Assembly (NCBI GenBank): GCA_944470555.2
Contig: OX104127.1
Coordinates: 92,218,708 to 92,282,707 of the forward strand
DNA length: 64,000 nt
Direction: 5' to 3'
Source of the DNA: Heterobilharzia americana
Lineage: Eukaryota > Platyhelminthes > Trematoda > Strigeidida > Schistosomatidae
Both the position numbers and the translations under genes were made by a program. Of the stretch, positions 1 through 12,151 are shown piece after piece. The notes beneath the pieces were generated by a model, which saw only the letters and a program-made list of their open reading frames with translations, was not told the DNA's origin and did not search any database. Each line of letters begins with the position of its first letter. Positions within the stretch are counted from its first letter, which is position 1.

Positions 1-330
1 TAAACTATAATATGAACAATTGAAGATAAACTACTGAATTTGAGTCGTATGTATACATTTCAAAATAAATCTGTCTATTGAATATTATGAACATCAAAAA
101 CAATAGTTTTATCTTATCATCAAGATTGTCATATAGGGCTTATAATTTACATCATAGTGAGAAATTTCTCAGTAATCGAATTGATTGTATATGTAATTGT
201 TCAGATAAGGTTTTAACTGAGTATGATATAATATCGGAATACAGAAATGCAGGTCATAGCTTATCATCTCTTGCTAATAAAAACGAAAAAAAATAAAAGG
301 TAATATCCATCAGAATCAGAAGTGCGTTAA
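1..330. other. No recognised feature
   Basis: AT-rich sequence with a 72-codon plus-strand ORF (78-296) resembling nothing I recognise. It may be flank of, or a decayed part of, the gypsy remnant that follows. Confidence 0.3.
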
Positions 331-344
331 CAATAATAAGATAT

Positions 345-775
345 AATTTACTTCAATTTGGCCTAGCAAAGTCGATATGAATCCTTTGCCTTGGAGTTTT
401 GGTCATCAGCAACGGTCGTAAAGAAGACTTCAGTGGATTTCTTGCTGCAAGAGTATAGTTAATACAATCCTGGCATATCTTTTAGATTTCTTGGTTCATC
501 CAAGTGCCACTAGATAGCCTTTGTGGAACTGGTTCAACAATTGTTATTGAAGACTCTTAGGTACTACAGTCCTATCACCAGGTATAACGCACGGTTTCGC
601 AATCGACATTTAGTTGTGACGGGGGGGGGGTATTGCTTAAGGTCTTCAGCGTGCTAAGATGTTGACCATTAAATCTTGACAGACATTTTAACAGCTCTTG
701 ATGTCATCTTCTTTAGTAGCAGCTTTGATATCATGAAACGTCACTTGGTTGCAGCTTAGGTCTAGTGGTTTTTCA
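345..775 (-). pseudogene. Ty3/gypsy integrase N-terminal region, decayed
   Basis: Conceptual minus-strand translation, with stops and frame changes, gives in order: a linker VTFHDIKAATKEDD as found between RNase H and integrase; VIPGDRTVVPKSLQ and LLNQFHKGYLVALG, matching the histidine part of the integrase zinc finger; then CQDCINYTLAARNPLKSS (the CxxC half) and TPRQRIHIDFARP, where the aspartate is the first residue of the catalytic DDE triad. This is typical of metazoan Ty3/gypsy elements. No LTR was seen nearby and the rest of the integrase is not recognisable. The run of about ten G near 620 lies inside it. Confidence 0.7.
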
Positions 776-1267
776 AAAAGCTTCAGTATTTTTTATTTAG
801 TCTAAACAGAGCAGGTCTAAAGGTGGTCCAAGTATATATATATATACAAAAGTGTTTTTTATGCATTGTTTTGATGGACTTGGTAAGTTCTACACTTTTC
901 TAGAATGTAATTCAGTCAATCTGAGACTCATACATATAATCATGTGGTTTTTCGTGAACGTCCGTCTGTGAAGGCTTTCCAGGCTTCTTTGTGGAATCAA
1001 CGGGATATTACCGCACTCCACAACACCAATCAAATTAAAGTCATGACTGGATGGTGCCTATGCATTATTTAAATTGGTTGTTTGATGTCATTACAAGGAC
1101 TAATTGTTTCACTATATAAATTAACAATTGTATAAACTGATACAGTAAACCATGGTTTCAAGTTATCAGTATTTCCAACAGTACAGTGAAAACCTGAATC
1201 TAGCAAGAAGAATAGAATGGTAAAATGAACCAGCAGAAGTATGTGTCAATATAAAACAAATATATAT
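776..1267. other. No recognised feature
   Basis: AT-rich sequence with no ORF or repeat that I can place. Confidence 0.4.
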
Positions 1268-1440
1268 GTTGATCTTGGTGATAAACAGAGGAATCCAGGA
1301 TGCGCACCTCGTCGTATTTGGGACTTACTAAGTGGGTGTATCTGAACCCCAGTGAGTTATGTTGTTCTCACCGGGGCTCGAACCCATCACCCTTCGCTTC
1401 AAACGCATTAGTCCACTAAGCCATTGAGATGTCTCTTGTA
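1268..1440 (-). repeat. Sm-alpha-like SINE (family A), degenerate
   Basis: Reads antisense as the shared repeat: a 3' part near ctagcagaggaatccagg, then a hammerhead region, then a tRNA-like head with B-box-like ggctcgaaccc (plus strand, near 1374-1384). The hammerhead core is ruined: CTGATGA has become CTTAGTA and GAAA has become GAGG. Confidence 0.7.
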
Positions 1441-1568
1441 CAACTCGTGTCAGTTGTTGTAATGGTACTTCTAATTTCCCGCTGGTATACGGGGCCGAAT
1501 AGCTGGACATCCTTTAGTAAATGGGCTCCTATGCAGATGGCTCGAAGGTGCCGAAAAATCATGATGTT

Positions 1569-1700
1569 ATGTTGATCTTGGTGACTAGCAGAGGAATCAA
1601 TGACTTACAGTTCGTTCTACTTGGGACTAGTCAGCTGGATTTACCTGCACCCTAAAGGCTGAAGAACTTGACGCTGTATAGCAACGGGGAATTACAAGTT
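1569..1700 (-). repeat. Sm-alpha-like SINE (family A), partial
   Basis: Starts with the family sequence gttgatcttggtgactagc and keeps the hammerhead stem region. The core reads CTGACTA and GAAC, so it is mutated. Past the hammerhead it passes into a tract (ttacaagtttcataacaa) also found next to the copy at 20.6 kb. Confidence 0.65.
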
Positions 1701-3149
1701 TCATAACAATTATTACATATTGATGATGATGATGGGAAGTACATTTATTTTCTGCACGACTACTGAGCTAAGGTCGTCATAAATCGGGAAACCAGCTGCC
1801 AGTACAATTCAGTACATTTATTCTTCCACATCAAACTAAGACTACTTTTTAGTAAGATTTCTGTCGGTTGATAAGCTTTGTGGAAGCACCTCCCACTGAA
1901 AGGAATGCTGGGTAAGTAAATTAATTATTTGAAGACTCCATATTCGACACCTCGTGGGTGCATTGGGACCTGTTTTTTGGTATAAGGTGAGTTCTAGCGT
2001 TAAGTGGTTCCAATCAACGGTGTAAACTTTCTTCATTTCTTTATTGAATTTGTCATAAACGTACTTACGGAGGTCTCCCTCTCCTCACCTGACTCTGCAA
2101 GGATTTATCTTGCTATAGAAGGCCCCGTAGTAGACTTACTGACATCATAGTCGTATTATATGAAGTTGATCATGTAATGAGTTTTATAAAAGCCTTGAGT
2201 GATAATTCGAGGACGTTTGCAATATATTTCTCTTCCCGTAAATGGAAATGATTGTTTTTAAGCTAAACTGTATTGGTACGTTGTCAAACAATCGAAAGTG
2301 AAATGTTTATGCTTGTTGATCACTCAACTTTAGAAGTCGGATAAGATGAGTTGGGTTAGTGTCCGACGAAATCTTAGTACAAATACAAAAGGATTGCTTA
2401 GCTTTCAAAAGCTGACACTACTGTTAGCCTTAGTATGATGTCAAACTGTCTGTTAAGCGTTAAGTTTACTGCGCTACAGTTCACTCTTTTCTACCATATG
2501 GATGTGAAGCATGATAATTAAAGTTAGAGGATTTAAAAAGATTTCAGTTGTTCAGCCACCTTTGTCTTCATTGACTCTTATGGTTAGAAAATGTATTACA
2601 CACAACCAGTCACCGTCTACCTCATTACACACACAATCTTAAGTGAATTAGGCTTAGGCTGGAAGAAAGTAGAAGGCAGTTAGACTAAAAAGTGACTTCA
2701 GTTCATACACTCTCTAAATGCTAATGTGCTTCTTATAAAGAAGTGTAAACTTCTTATTTAGGGTCTGAATGAAAGCCGAAATCGGTAGTTACAGATTCCA
2801 AGCGATATGGCATGGAACTGATCTCAGTTAAACAGATTCATTTTTCCTATTCACTTTCATAGTGAATTTTGTCAATGTTTTCTCAGAACTTTCAACTATT
2901 TTTATTTGCTTTCTACCTCATTTTTTTATATTTCATGTTGGTGTCTTCTACCTTTATCTACTGGTATGGTAGCTTGAATCATTATGTAGTAATTTAAGAT
3001 TCACTTTTGATATTGACTGACTATCTAGTAATCTAAACTGTTGATATCATACATTAGTATTAAAAAACTTAAGAGATTAAAATCTATTCTTAATCATTTC
3101 AGAGCAAGTTAAATTCTATAAGTCATTGTAAATTCTGTATAGTAATAAT
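1701..3149. other. No recognised feature
   Basis: Unassigned AT-rich sequence. A short 64-codon minus ORF (1842-2036) has no recognisable homology. Confidence 0.35.
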
Positions 3150-3255
3150 GGGAAGTGGCTTACAGTGGAATCCAGGATGAGCATTTCGTCCTACTTGGGA
3201 CTAGTCAGCTGGATGTACCTGTCTCCCAGTGAGTGATAATGTTCCTATCGGGACA
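3150..3255 (-). repeat. Sm-alpha-like SINE (family A), partial
   Basis: Hammerhead region on the minus strand with stem II GTCC/GGAC and GAAA intact. The first core block reads CTGACTA: the invariant G is lost, so it is probably inactive. Truncated before the tRNA-like head. Confidence 0.7.
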
Positions 3256-4079
3256 TCATGATAAATTCACTCAACAAAAGAGATGATTCACAAGCTTTTA
3301 AAGGGAATATGCATAAATATGAAATAGAACATACTGTTGTAAAGTGTAACATACTTTTAACATTTAGTTATCTAACCAGCTCCACAGATGGTGTAAATTG
3401 GTAAATATCAATCAACCCTGAAAGAATTCCCAATTTTCTATGATGGCCTAGATTTTCTGGAAATATAACGAGTGTATTCGACTAGTTTCATCAGCAGATG
3501 AAATACTGTCTAAAAATTCATGGTAGTCAAGGTGCATCTGCAGTTGATTGAAAAGCTGAAGTAGTTATCATCGAATTTCAGAGAGTTGTCTCAAGCTTAA
3601 AGTATTCATCAGATGACCTAAAGCTTATCTCTTAGTATGGTGTGAGGTTAAGGTTGTGTACTGCAAACTAGTCACAAACTATAATGAAATAAATATGTAG
3701 TGTTTTCACAATTTTAAATATTCTGCGGTTAATATCAGTTTGTAATAAAAACTATCTATAAATCAACTGAGATTAAGGTTAGTGAATCCTTACACTTTGT
3801 CAAAATAAAACTTAAAATTAGGTCGGAATGAATGAAACATATGGTTATACGTTAGGTACCTACAATTAATTGTTTGATACTGAACCGTTTATTTGTTAAA
3901 ATTACCCAGCTGCAGAATTTAGCAGTCCACTTTAAATTTTGAACTGTTCATAAGCACAATACTACCTTTATAGATTTTGTCTTTTCTGCGCCAATTTCAG
4001 TTTATGATTCAATATTTTGGAGACGTACAGTTAATTCTTCAGGAATTTGTTTGAAAACAACATATTTATCCCTCTCCTG
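3256..4079. other. No recognised feature
   Basis: AT-rich sequence without an assignable gene or repeat. Confidence 0.35.
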
Positions 4080-5262
4080 TGAGGAACGAGAAGAAGAAGA
4101 AAAACTGACTGGACCGATGAAAAGACACCAGATAATTTGGATTTCAACACCGATGAACATTTATGTCTAATGCTCTGTCGCACTAACTCGAAGATCTACA
4201 GACAAAAACTTACAAGTTGACAGAAGAGGCAAGGCAGCGAAGGAAGACGATACTGCCTGCCTTCAGGTGCACCTGAACACACAGAAGACAGAGTTACAGT
4301 TGATGAAGATAACAAACCAACACCACCACCACCACCAACCAACAACAACAAGCACAAATCACCATCAACGGAGGAAATCTAAACGAAGTAGTCTCTTTCA
4401 CCTACCTGCACACGCAACGCAGCATCCTTTCAACTACAGGCAATGGTGGTGGCGATGACACACATGAGAATGTCAAAGCAGCCACGATCAGAAAGACACC
4501 AATACAGGCCTTCCTGCATCAACCTGAAATCAGTGTGGGAATCTACTGCACTCCAATGCAATGCAATGCACTGCAATGCACTCAGTGTAATGCGTGAACA
4601 AGATCTGCATTGTCAACACTCATTCAATCAACTGAGTCACTGCTTCCATGTGACAGTTCAGAGATTTGGCGACGCGTCACGAAAAGCACTTCCAACTAAC
4701 TGCGCACATACATCAACAGCTACCGTCTACGCCTACTCGATACTCACACTGAAGATCAGATCAGATGGCCAGATTAATAAGAATAAGCAACAAGGTACTC
4801 ACTCTGGCTGGCTGGCTGACTGACTGACTGACTGACTGACTGACTGACTGACTGACTGACTGACTGACTGACTGACTGACTGACTGACTGACTGACTGAC
4901 TGACTGACTGACTGACTGACTGACTGACTGACTGACTGACTGACAGCGAACCCACCAACAACCCATCCCTCAGCAAATGTGCACAAGAAGTAAGTGGAGA
5001 TGGATTGGATTGAATTGAGCACACACTGAGAAAGGAGACCGTTTGGGGACATCACGCACCAAGTCAGGTCCTCGAGTGGAATCCGAATGGGGGAAGATGA
5101 GTTGGGCATCAGATGCTGGTGGTTAGATGGAGGAGATGGTGTGAGGAATAAATGAAAGTTTGTGGGTAGTGATGGAGCCAGGTTGAGAAGACTACAGAGA
5201 AGAGAGTGTATTGATGACGTGCTACTAAATCTCTATGATCCTCTGGGAACCCAAGGCAAATA
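4080..5262 (+). pseudogene. RTE-type LINE, 3' part of RT ORF, decayed
   Basis: Fragment of the same RTE-like LINE seen at 18, 34.8, 47, 51.2 and 54 kb. Broken frames give the RT region around the YxDD motif (here a D-D-less remnant near 4150), the conserved INGRNLKEVVSFTYL stretch (near 4350), TALS-type connector sequence and a C-terminal part around 4950-5240 ending with the SSR-like 3' sequence. The 3' end runs into an AATA-rich tail, as usual for RTE elements with simple-repeat tails. It is interrupted by a long CTGA tetranucleotide array. Not functional. Confidence 0.75.
4805..4945. repeat. (CTGA)n microsatellite
   Basis: Three CTGG units followed by about 32 uninterrupted CTGA units inside the RTE fragment. 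It creates spurious minus-strand SQSV-repeat ORFs in two frames. Confidence 0.98.
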
Positions 5263-7705
5263 TAATAATGAAAAAATATTTATTGAGAGACATATCAATT
5301 CTATCTTATTTTAAAAATTCAATTTCAAGGAATGCTTGTTTACTCCTGGGTTTAAAAAGCCGAGTCTCATGAGTGAATTAGCCCCTAAATCTCTTAAAAA
5401 CTTTTCGATAAAACAGGTAAAATAATAAAACGAGTAACAATGTTACCAGATTTATTTTTTCAGTTTTCTGTCGTCAAACGAACTTTAGTTCAACTTTTGA
5501 CTTCAAAAGTATTCAGTTATAAATCTGACGTTGATAGTACTAGTAACTCTCATTTTGATGGAGTCATTGTATGACTTTTCCTCTTCATATTTCATTTTGC
5601 ATGCACATGACGTATTGATTAAGTTCACAGCAAATATCTTCATGAATTGAAATCAGACGAAGAAACGCCAAACACCTGAGAGTGAGTACTGAGCAGCTAT
5701 TTCTTCCTAGATGAACACTTCTCAGATGCTTACACCCAAGATTTTACGCCTAACTTATCCTCGGATTGATGAGCAACCTTACTGTTTAACAAATCGATTA
5801 GAATCTAAGGGTTACTAATTTTTGTTGATTTATCAGTCATTGTTTAACTGACGAAAGAAAATCATTTATTCATGAATAAAACGAATAATATATTCATCAG
5901 CGAAGAAATATTTCGTTCCAACGACTTTACCAAACTGTACAGTAGTATTTAAAACCTGTAAAATGTCAGATAAATGCATTAAACAGGTTACACAATCAAT
6001 ATACACAGAGGTCATAATTGGTTGCTGGGGACGGACTGGTTCAAGTGATGAAATAAGTATCGAGTTCTGTCAAAGAAGTGTGAAATTAGGCTAGATAAAC
6101 TGAAGTTTTTCAAGTGAAGTGAAATGAAATCGACAGACCAGAATAAATCTTTTCGGCCAAGGTAGAGAAAGAGGTCTTGTAAGACGCTTTTGAGTCCATA
6201 ATTTCATGTTTCGAGTATGCCTAGCTAGCTAATCCTCAAGCTGTACATAAGTGGTGGAAATGTACGGGTTTCAATCCAACGTTAAAATTTATCTATAATA
6301 ATGACAATATTATTAATAATGGCTTTATTCTGGAAGATATTTCACGAATACTGTACAGAATCTTCAGAATATCATACAGGATCAGTTGGACAGTTTATAT
6401 GCATACATTACAGAAGGAAATAATTAGAAAATACATATAGAAGATAATATTTACTCCATCTACAACTAACTGTCTTCAAAATACAGAGGTAACTGAGGTA
6501 AACAGTCACATTTACAATTAGATTTACAACACTAAAATAACAGTAAGCTATACAATCACCAATTAGTTTGCTTTACAAAACAAAATCAATTAGTTAGTTC
6601 GTTCCCAAAATTTTTACTCCTCACTCAGGATATCAGCTCATTGCCGTATTGTAGAGTATTTATATTCTTCAATATTACGTGCATAAAATCTGATATACTT
6701 CCTGCTGGTCTTGCCTGACAACCAACATGCAGATAGATTTGAGTGGATGGAATGCTAATCATGTGATCAAATAACTCCTAACAGATGTTTACATGAGTTA
6801 AGACATTTGTCCACAACACTTTCAATTAGGAGGCTTAGAGGTACACCACCAGTTCTGTTGACAATCTTCAAAGTTCTATGCAATACAACATAGTCTTCTT
6901 CGAGTAACTCAGGCGATGATGAATGGAAAAAACAGAGGAGAATAGTCATGATGCAGGAGTTTATAAAACACAAGAGAAGAGACTGGATTGTACTAACAAC
7001 ATACTCTCAGTGTCCTTATATGGTGATTGAAGTGGAAATTGGTAATATATGGGAGGAGGATGAAAGGTTTGAAGACAAACACACTGAGATAAATCACACT
7101 TGTAACATTCTCTAATACACAGCTATCAATAGAATAGGAAGTGTAAGACTTAGGCAGGTTATGCTCACGTCTGAAACTAAAGTGATGGCAGAAGTAAGGT
7201 AGAATTCTACGAGTTTTACATCTTTAGGAGAAAGACAATACATTTTAAAATAAAGTGAACGCCGATATGAACTAATGACCTAATAATCAAGTTAAAGGTG
7301 TACAAATGAACTGAGTACGGTTTAATTATGTAACAACAAATACTAAATAAGACTTCAATAGTAAAAATGTCATGTATTGTAGCATTATTTTATTAGTGAC
7401 GTGCGAAGCAACCTCGGTTGACTATCTTCAATCCAGAATGTGAATATATTATGTAGTTAACACAATGGATAAACAGAAAAACTGATGAACGCATCTACGT
7501 TGACAGAATGAATATGTTGATACTACACTGCTGAACCTAGAAATCAATGCGATATTTCATTCAGATGAAGTAAATCAATTATATTGTAAAGTCAAAATTA
7601 TCAATATGCACTTTTATGAGTCCATAGGAATTGAATTGATAATCACCTTGACCATCATCCACTGACTAGCTTTGTGAACGATTCAGTCTTGAAGTTTATT
7701 AATTG
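5263..7705. other. No recognised gene; one unassigned ORF
   Basis: Mostly AT-rich, unassigned. A minus-strand 68-codon ORF at 6767-6973 reads PELLEEDYVVLHRTLKIVNR and continues to a stop. It looks exon-like in composition but matches no family I know. Confidence 0.3.
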
Positions 7706-7850
7706 GGCGACTTTAAAAGTCATCCTAGCAAAGATCGAAGCAACCAATTAACTTTCGTCAGTTCGGCTGGAAAGGCAAATTTTCATTTTAAATGGAGTGG
7801 TCTGATTGGTTATTTTGCGTGTTGCTAGGATGGACTTTAAATTTTCTCGT
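7706..7850. mobile_element. Palindromic MITE
   Basis: Imperfect inverted repeat of about 140 bp: gcgactttaaaagtcatcct at the left pairs with agg-atggactttaaa at the right, with AACCAATTA / TGATTGGTTATTTTG subterminal motifs. It belongs to the family clustered at 43.3-44.5 and 48.1 kb. Confidence 0.7.
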
Positions 7851-8096
7851 ATTAATCATAGCCTAAATAGTTCATTGGCAAGTTTTTCAATAGCACCACA
7901 TAGTGATGTAGCTTCAAATAGTATGATGACTACAAACAAGCAGAAAACATGAATCCACGGCGTTCCACTACAACTAATTCCTTACACTTTATACCAATTA
8001 GCTTTAGTAATGCTAACGATTTTGACAGCAAATCAGATCGAAGAGGAGCTTGAGAGACTATAATGAGAATGCATACTTTACAATTTATTAGCAAAC

Positions 8097-9488
8097 ATGT
8101 CAAACTCTCCATACCATGCGACGGCGAAATGGCTAGTACAACTCTTGAAACCATTGCATAAGGAGGTTGTAAAGCATAGCGTCAAAGATACTTTTCACTT
8201 TATCGATAAAATAAGAGATTTGAATGTGAATAATAAGTCTATGATATCCTTAGACGTATCATCCCTATTCACAAATGTCCCTCTGATGGAAACAGTGGAC
8301 TTCATATGTAGCGAACTGGAAAAGAGAAACATAGAAATTGGAATTACGGCATCCACCTTGAAAGAGCTTCTCTTACGATGTACAATGAATGTACACTTTC
8401 TCTTCAATAAGGAATTCTATAGACAGTCAGACGGTGTCGCTATGGGGTCACCACTAGGCCCAATCTTAGCGGACTTCTTCTTAGCAAAATTAGAAAATGG
8501 CCCTCTGGAAAGCATCATAAGCGGGTTAGAATTTTATTGCCGTTATGTAGATGATACATTCTTGATTGTGAATAATGAGGACGATGCAAGGATCATACTG
8601 GATGAATTCAATGGCGTCCATCCAGCAATAACCTTCACTATTGAAACAGAAATTGACGACAGCATCACCTTCTTAGATGTCCGATTGACAAGGAAGGTGG
8701 ATGGAACTATAAAAAGAAGTGTGTATCGGAAACCAACGTCAACAGGTCAATACACCCACTTCTTGAGTTTCGTCCCCTTGCAATATAAACGAAATCTCGT
8801 TAAATGTTTGGTCCATCGGGCGAGACTCATCTGTTCAGATGATACTTTTGACGAAGAGCTTCAAATTATCCACGATCTACTCAGTAGTAATGGATATCCA
8901 GAAACGTTCCTGGCTAAAAATATGAACACATCCAATATGAAAACCAGAATGCCTACAGTCTCCAAGAAACCATTGTTCCTAAGACTACAATTTCGAGGTG
9001 ACATCATCAGCGAAATTGTGACACAACGCTTAAGAAATGCCATAAGAAGATCATTTAATGCCGCCAAGTTATGTTGTGTTTTCTACAGCCGGCCGATGAT
9101 GACCACACGAACTAAAGACAGACTCCCTGACTTCTCCTCTTCTATGTGCATTTACCAGTTCAACTGCTCCTGTGGAGCTAGTTACATTGGACGTACAGTT
9201 AGGCAAGTCCGTCGTCGAATCGCCGAGCATCATCCTTCATGGCTAAGTAAGGGGGAAACCAGACTGACACGAAGCTCAATACTCTCTCATCTGATTGACA
9301 CCGGCCACCGAGTTAACATTCATAATGCCTTTAAAGTTATTTATCACATTCCTTCTCACCTCACCCATCCTCTACGAGTCCGTCTTTTACATACAGCAGA
9401 AGCCATAGGAATCCACCTACACAAGCCAAGTCTGTGTGTTCAGAAGAGATTCGTACAGCCTCTTTCTTTGCCTTGGCCATCTGTATAG
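8097..9488 (+). CDS. Penelope-like element RT / GIY-YIG endonuclease, 5'-truncated, ORF intact
   Basis: A 463-codon uninterrupted ORF of a Penelope-like retroelement. It holds RT motif A (SLDVSSLFTNVP, Asp53), motif B (DGVAMGSPLGPILADF, about 112-127), the catalytic YVDD (150-153), motif D/E FLDVRL and VYRKPTSTGQ (about 192-217), and a C-terminal GIY-YIG endonuclease (CIYQFNCSCGASYIGR, about 351-366, with a Cys pair, downstream Arg and a catalytic-type Glu near 435). The first Met sits just after where the conserved finger region (LPKxHKP...LRPI) should be. That region and the N-terminal linker are absent upstream, so the copy is 5'-truncated near 8090 and the apparent start is probably not the native one. 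An ATT-rich 3'UTR follows. The absence of stops suggests a recent insertion. Confidence 0.9.
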   Translation: MSNSPYHATAKWLVQLLKPLHKEVVKHSVKDTFHFIDKIRDLNVNNKSMISLDVSSLFTNVPLMETVDFICSELEKRNIEIGITASTLKELLLRCTMNVHFLFNKEFYRQSDGVAMGSPLGPILADFFLAKLENGPLESIISGLEFYCRYVDDTFLIVNNEDDARIILDEFNGVHPAITFTIETEIDDSITFLDVRLTRKVDGTIKRSVYRKPTSTGQYTHFLSFVPLQYKRNLVKCLVHRARLICSDDTFDEELQIIHDLLSSNGYPETFLAKNMNTSNMKTRMPTVSKKPLFLRLQFRGDIISEIVTQRLRNAIRRSFNAAKLCCVFYSRPMMTTRTKDRLPDFSSSMCIYQFNCSCGASYIGRTVRQVRRRIAEHHPSWLSKGETRLTRSSILSHLIDTGHRVNIHNAFKVIYHIPSHLTHPLRVRLLHTAEAIGIHLHKPSLCVQKRFVQPLSLPWPSV

Positions 9489-9559
9489 CTCATTTATTAC
9501 AACAAGACTCTTCATTTCATCCACCACACAATTCACTATAACTAATATTTCAATAGCTC

Positions 9560-9560
<1 letters not shown>

Positions 9561-9599
<39 letters not shown>

Positions 9600-9623
9600 T
9601 TATTATTATTATTATTATTATTA
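9561..9623. repeat. (ATT)n microsatellite
   Basis: About 20 ATT units with one interruption, in the presumed 3'UTR of the PLE. Confidence 0.95.
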
Positions 9624-10375
9624 CAGACTTAATCATCTTTCTCTCCCCCTACTGTCTCTAATTACCGTCAACAATTTACCATTTTACGTAACAGTTCATT
9701 TTTGCTCTTTAGTTATCATTATATAAAATATCAATTATGTAAGAACCTGTTCGCAAAATCTTTCTACGATAATTAATCTTTGCTTTAGTTAACTGTCTTA
9801 ATTACCTGATCAATTATCACCTTCTTGATACTTTGAGATTGATAACCTTTCATTGAACAACTCTCACCACTAGATTGGTATGTAATTTTACGTTTGAAAA
9901 TGCTATATTAGTGTAGAGCCATTGATGAGGAACTAATTGAAAAGAAATATTTCTTTGCTCACATTGTTTGTTTTACCAAACATTAAAAAACAATCCGTAA
10001 GTTAAATGCAAGTTGTTCTAGCCCAGCCAGAAACAAATCACCATGAATAGCTGAAGCTCGTTTCAAACAAAAAGGTGAAGACATTGATAGAAATTAATAG
10101 TAAATACAGTTCTTTCACACTTCTCCCCGAAGAGATATTTTATCAGTAAAGTTCCGCAGACAGATAACGGTATCAAGTATGCGTCTTCATATCACCTTCA
10201 CTAAACTACCAACCCTGTGTTCAAATAAGTCAGTTGAATTAGTTTAGAAATGAAGGCCAACCATTAAGCGATAATCCATGCTACAGACTGCCTGTCGAGT
10301 TCTAACATATTAAGTGTATCTTCTTGAATATAAACAGGCAAAATCAATAGAGAACCTCGCACATAACTTCATCGG
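9624..10375. other. PLE 3' flank, otherwise unassigned
   Basis: AT-rich. The first hundred or so bases may still be PLE 3'UTR; I see no clear element end. Confidence 0.3.
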
Positions 10376-10725
10376 TGTAATATACAAAGAACAGGTGGAT
10401 AGAAAAAGATTAATATCATAGTAGACAAAGTTGTGTGACAGGACAAACAATTTGAAGATGTCGCCCACAGTCGGAGACCCTAGATAGGTAGTTTACATCT
10501 GTCAACACAGCTCAGAGCAACAGTTAGGGACTTTATCGATTGGTCCCACGTCATGGTCTCGCATCGTGAAACCTCTTCCAACCATTAAAGTAGACAGTGG
10601 CTCAGCATTCATAGTACACGTCCAAGCCATCTCAATTGGATCAGGTTCATAACCTTATCAATCGACTTAACTGTCTTACCTAGTACCCTTCGCCTGATCT
10701 TAACATTGCTCACACTTCAGAATTC
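10376..10725 (-). pseudogene. LINE ORF2 C-terminal remnant (LINE-X)
   Basis: Antisense to the plus strand. It shares long stretches with copies at 45.4 and 58.1 kb (tatacaaagaacaggtgg ... through the WLGHVLRM-type and GGQxxTW-type regions of the RT C-terminal domain). Conceptual translation is full of stops. LINE-X is a label used here for one non-LTR family with YADDIVL-type RT and a long C-terminal domain common in schistosomes. Confidence 0.65.
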
Positions 10726-12086
10726 GAACTAAATACCTGAAAAGTTCAACTTACATGTTTTAAACAATATCCTAGTTAACATAGACTTAAAGACTTCAAA
10801 GGTCTGAGTGAAGCGAACAACTTAGCATTATTAAATAGTAGAAATCGACTCAGGCTAACTACCTAACTTATTCAAACTCTTTCGTAATTATACTTACTAC
10901 TCTTACCTAACTATATAAAATGGGTACCTTTGAGCTGCTAGGATGAAGACGAAACTTGACTAACATTCACATCTTGTAGTCATAATATTAGTGTATCGAA
11001 CCTCACAAACATTCCAATGTTCCCAATAAAAATCTGTCATGGCCTTAGTAGTTCCCGTGCAACTCTAATCCTGCATAATCATGTTAATAAAAGAGTCTTT
11101 TATCTTGATTTTTATATAATTTTGTTTGTTGGGTTTTTCTTCGCATGAAATTTAGCAAACTAAAAACAACAACAAACAAGTGGATCACATACGTCAAAAA
11201 ACGTGTTACAGAAATGAGCCCAGCTCAGGTAATATTGATTGACAATAACAGTAACATTGGTAAGAATGATGCGAGATATAACGCTAGTTAGTAGTCGTTG
11301 TTGGGCCAACAGTAAGGAAAGTCTTTGCTGTTCTGGTTGTATACAATAAGAAATTAAAGTTAGTTTTCAAAACTGCTTCCTAGTGCACAATGAAAATATC
11401 TTTCTTTCAATAAAGTTATCTCTAATCCTCCGCTTTCAAGATCAAATGAAAGTCATAAAATACAAGAAAGTAGAGAGATAAGCAAATTAGTCAAAGACAA
11501 ATAGGGATATTATTTTTTTTTAAACCATTAAAAATGACAGAACACGACGACTTTATATGTAGTTAACCGTTACTGTTAACTAACACATAAAAGTGATGAT
11601 TATTGAACATTGAACAAGTCAGGAATTTTAAAAAACAAGCGGAGTGTTTGAATAGAGATAAAATGTATACACAATGACGTACAGACAAATAAACGGGCAC
11701 AAAGGACGCCCAACATGAATATAAACACATAAAAGACGTCTTTTCCCATTGAGGAAGATAAAACAACAAGAATATAGTAAAGTTGAAAGAGAATATTCAA
11801 TCCTAAAAGTATTGAATTACTTGAAAGCTAAATATGTGGATATTGTGCTTACTTGCTCAGTTTTAATCGAAGTGTGCACTTTAACAATAATAATCATAAT
11901 AATAGTGATAGTAGTAGCATTAGTAGAAGTAATGCAAATGCAAAGAGATCCTTAAGCGAAATTGTTACATAGACAGATGATTGAAATCGCATACAACTAT
12001 GGAATAAGTGAAAAAGAACAAAGGAAAAAAAATAAAAACTCAATGTCCTAATTCATCCTTCATAGGTAAATAAGATAGATAAATGC

Positions 12087-12151
<65 letters not shown>

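Noticed and set aside
4761..5109. Two minus-strand ORFs with long Ser-Gln-Ser-Val repeats
   Set aside because: They are translations of the CTGA microsatellite in two frames, inside an RTE fragment.
9436..9726. 96-codon ORF with poly-Leu and poly-Tyr runs
   Set aside because: Produced by the (ATT)n repeat in the PLE 3' flank.
12089..12147. TA tract as a regulatory or origin element
   Set aside because: Several similar (TA)n tracts occur in the window; ordinary microsatellites.
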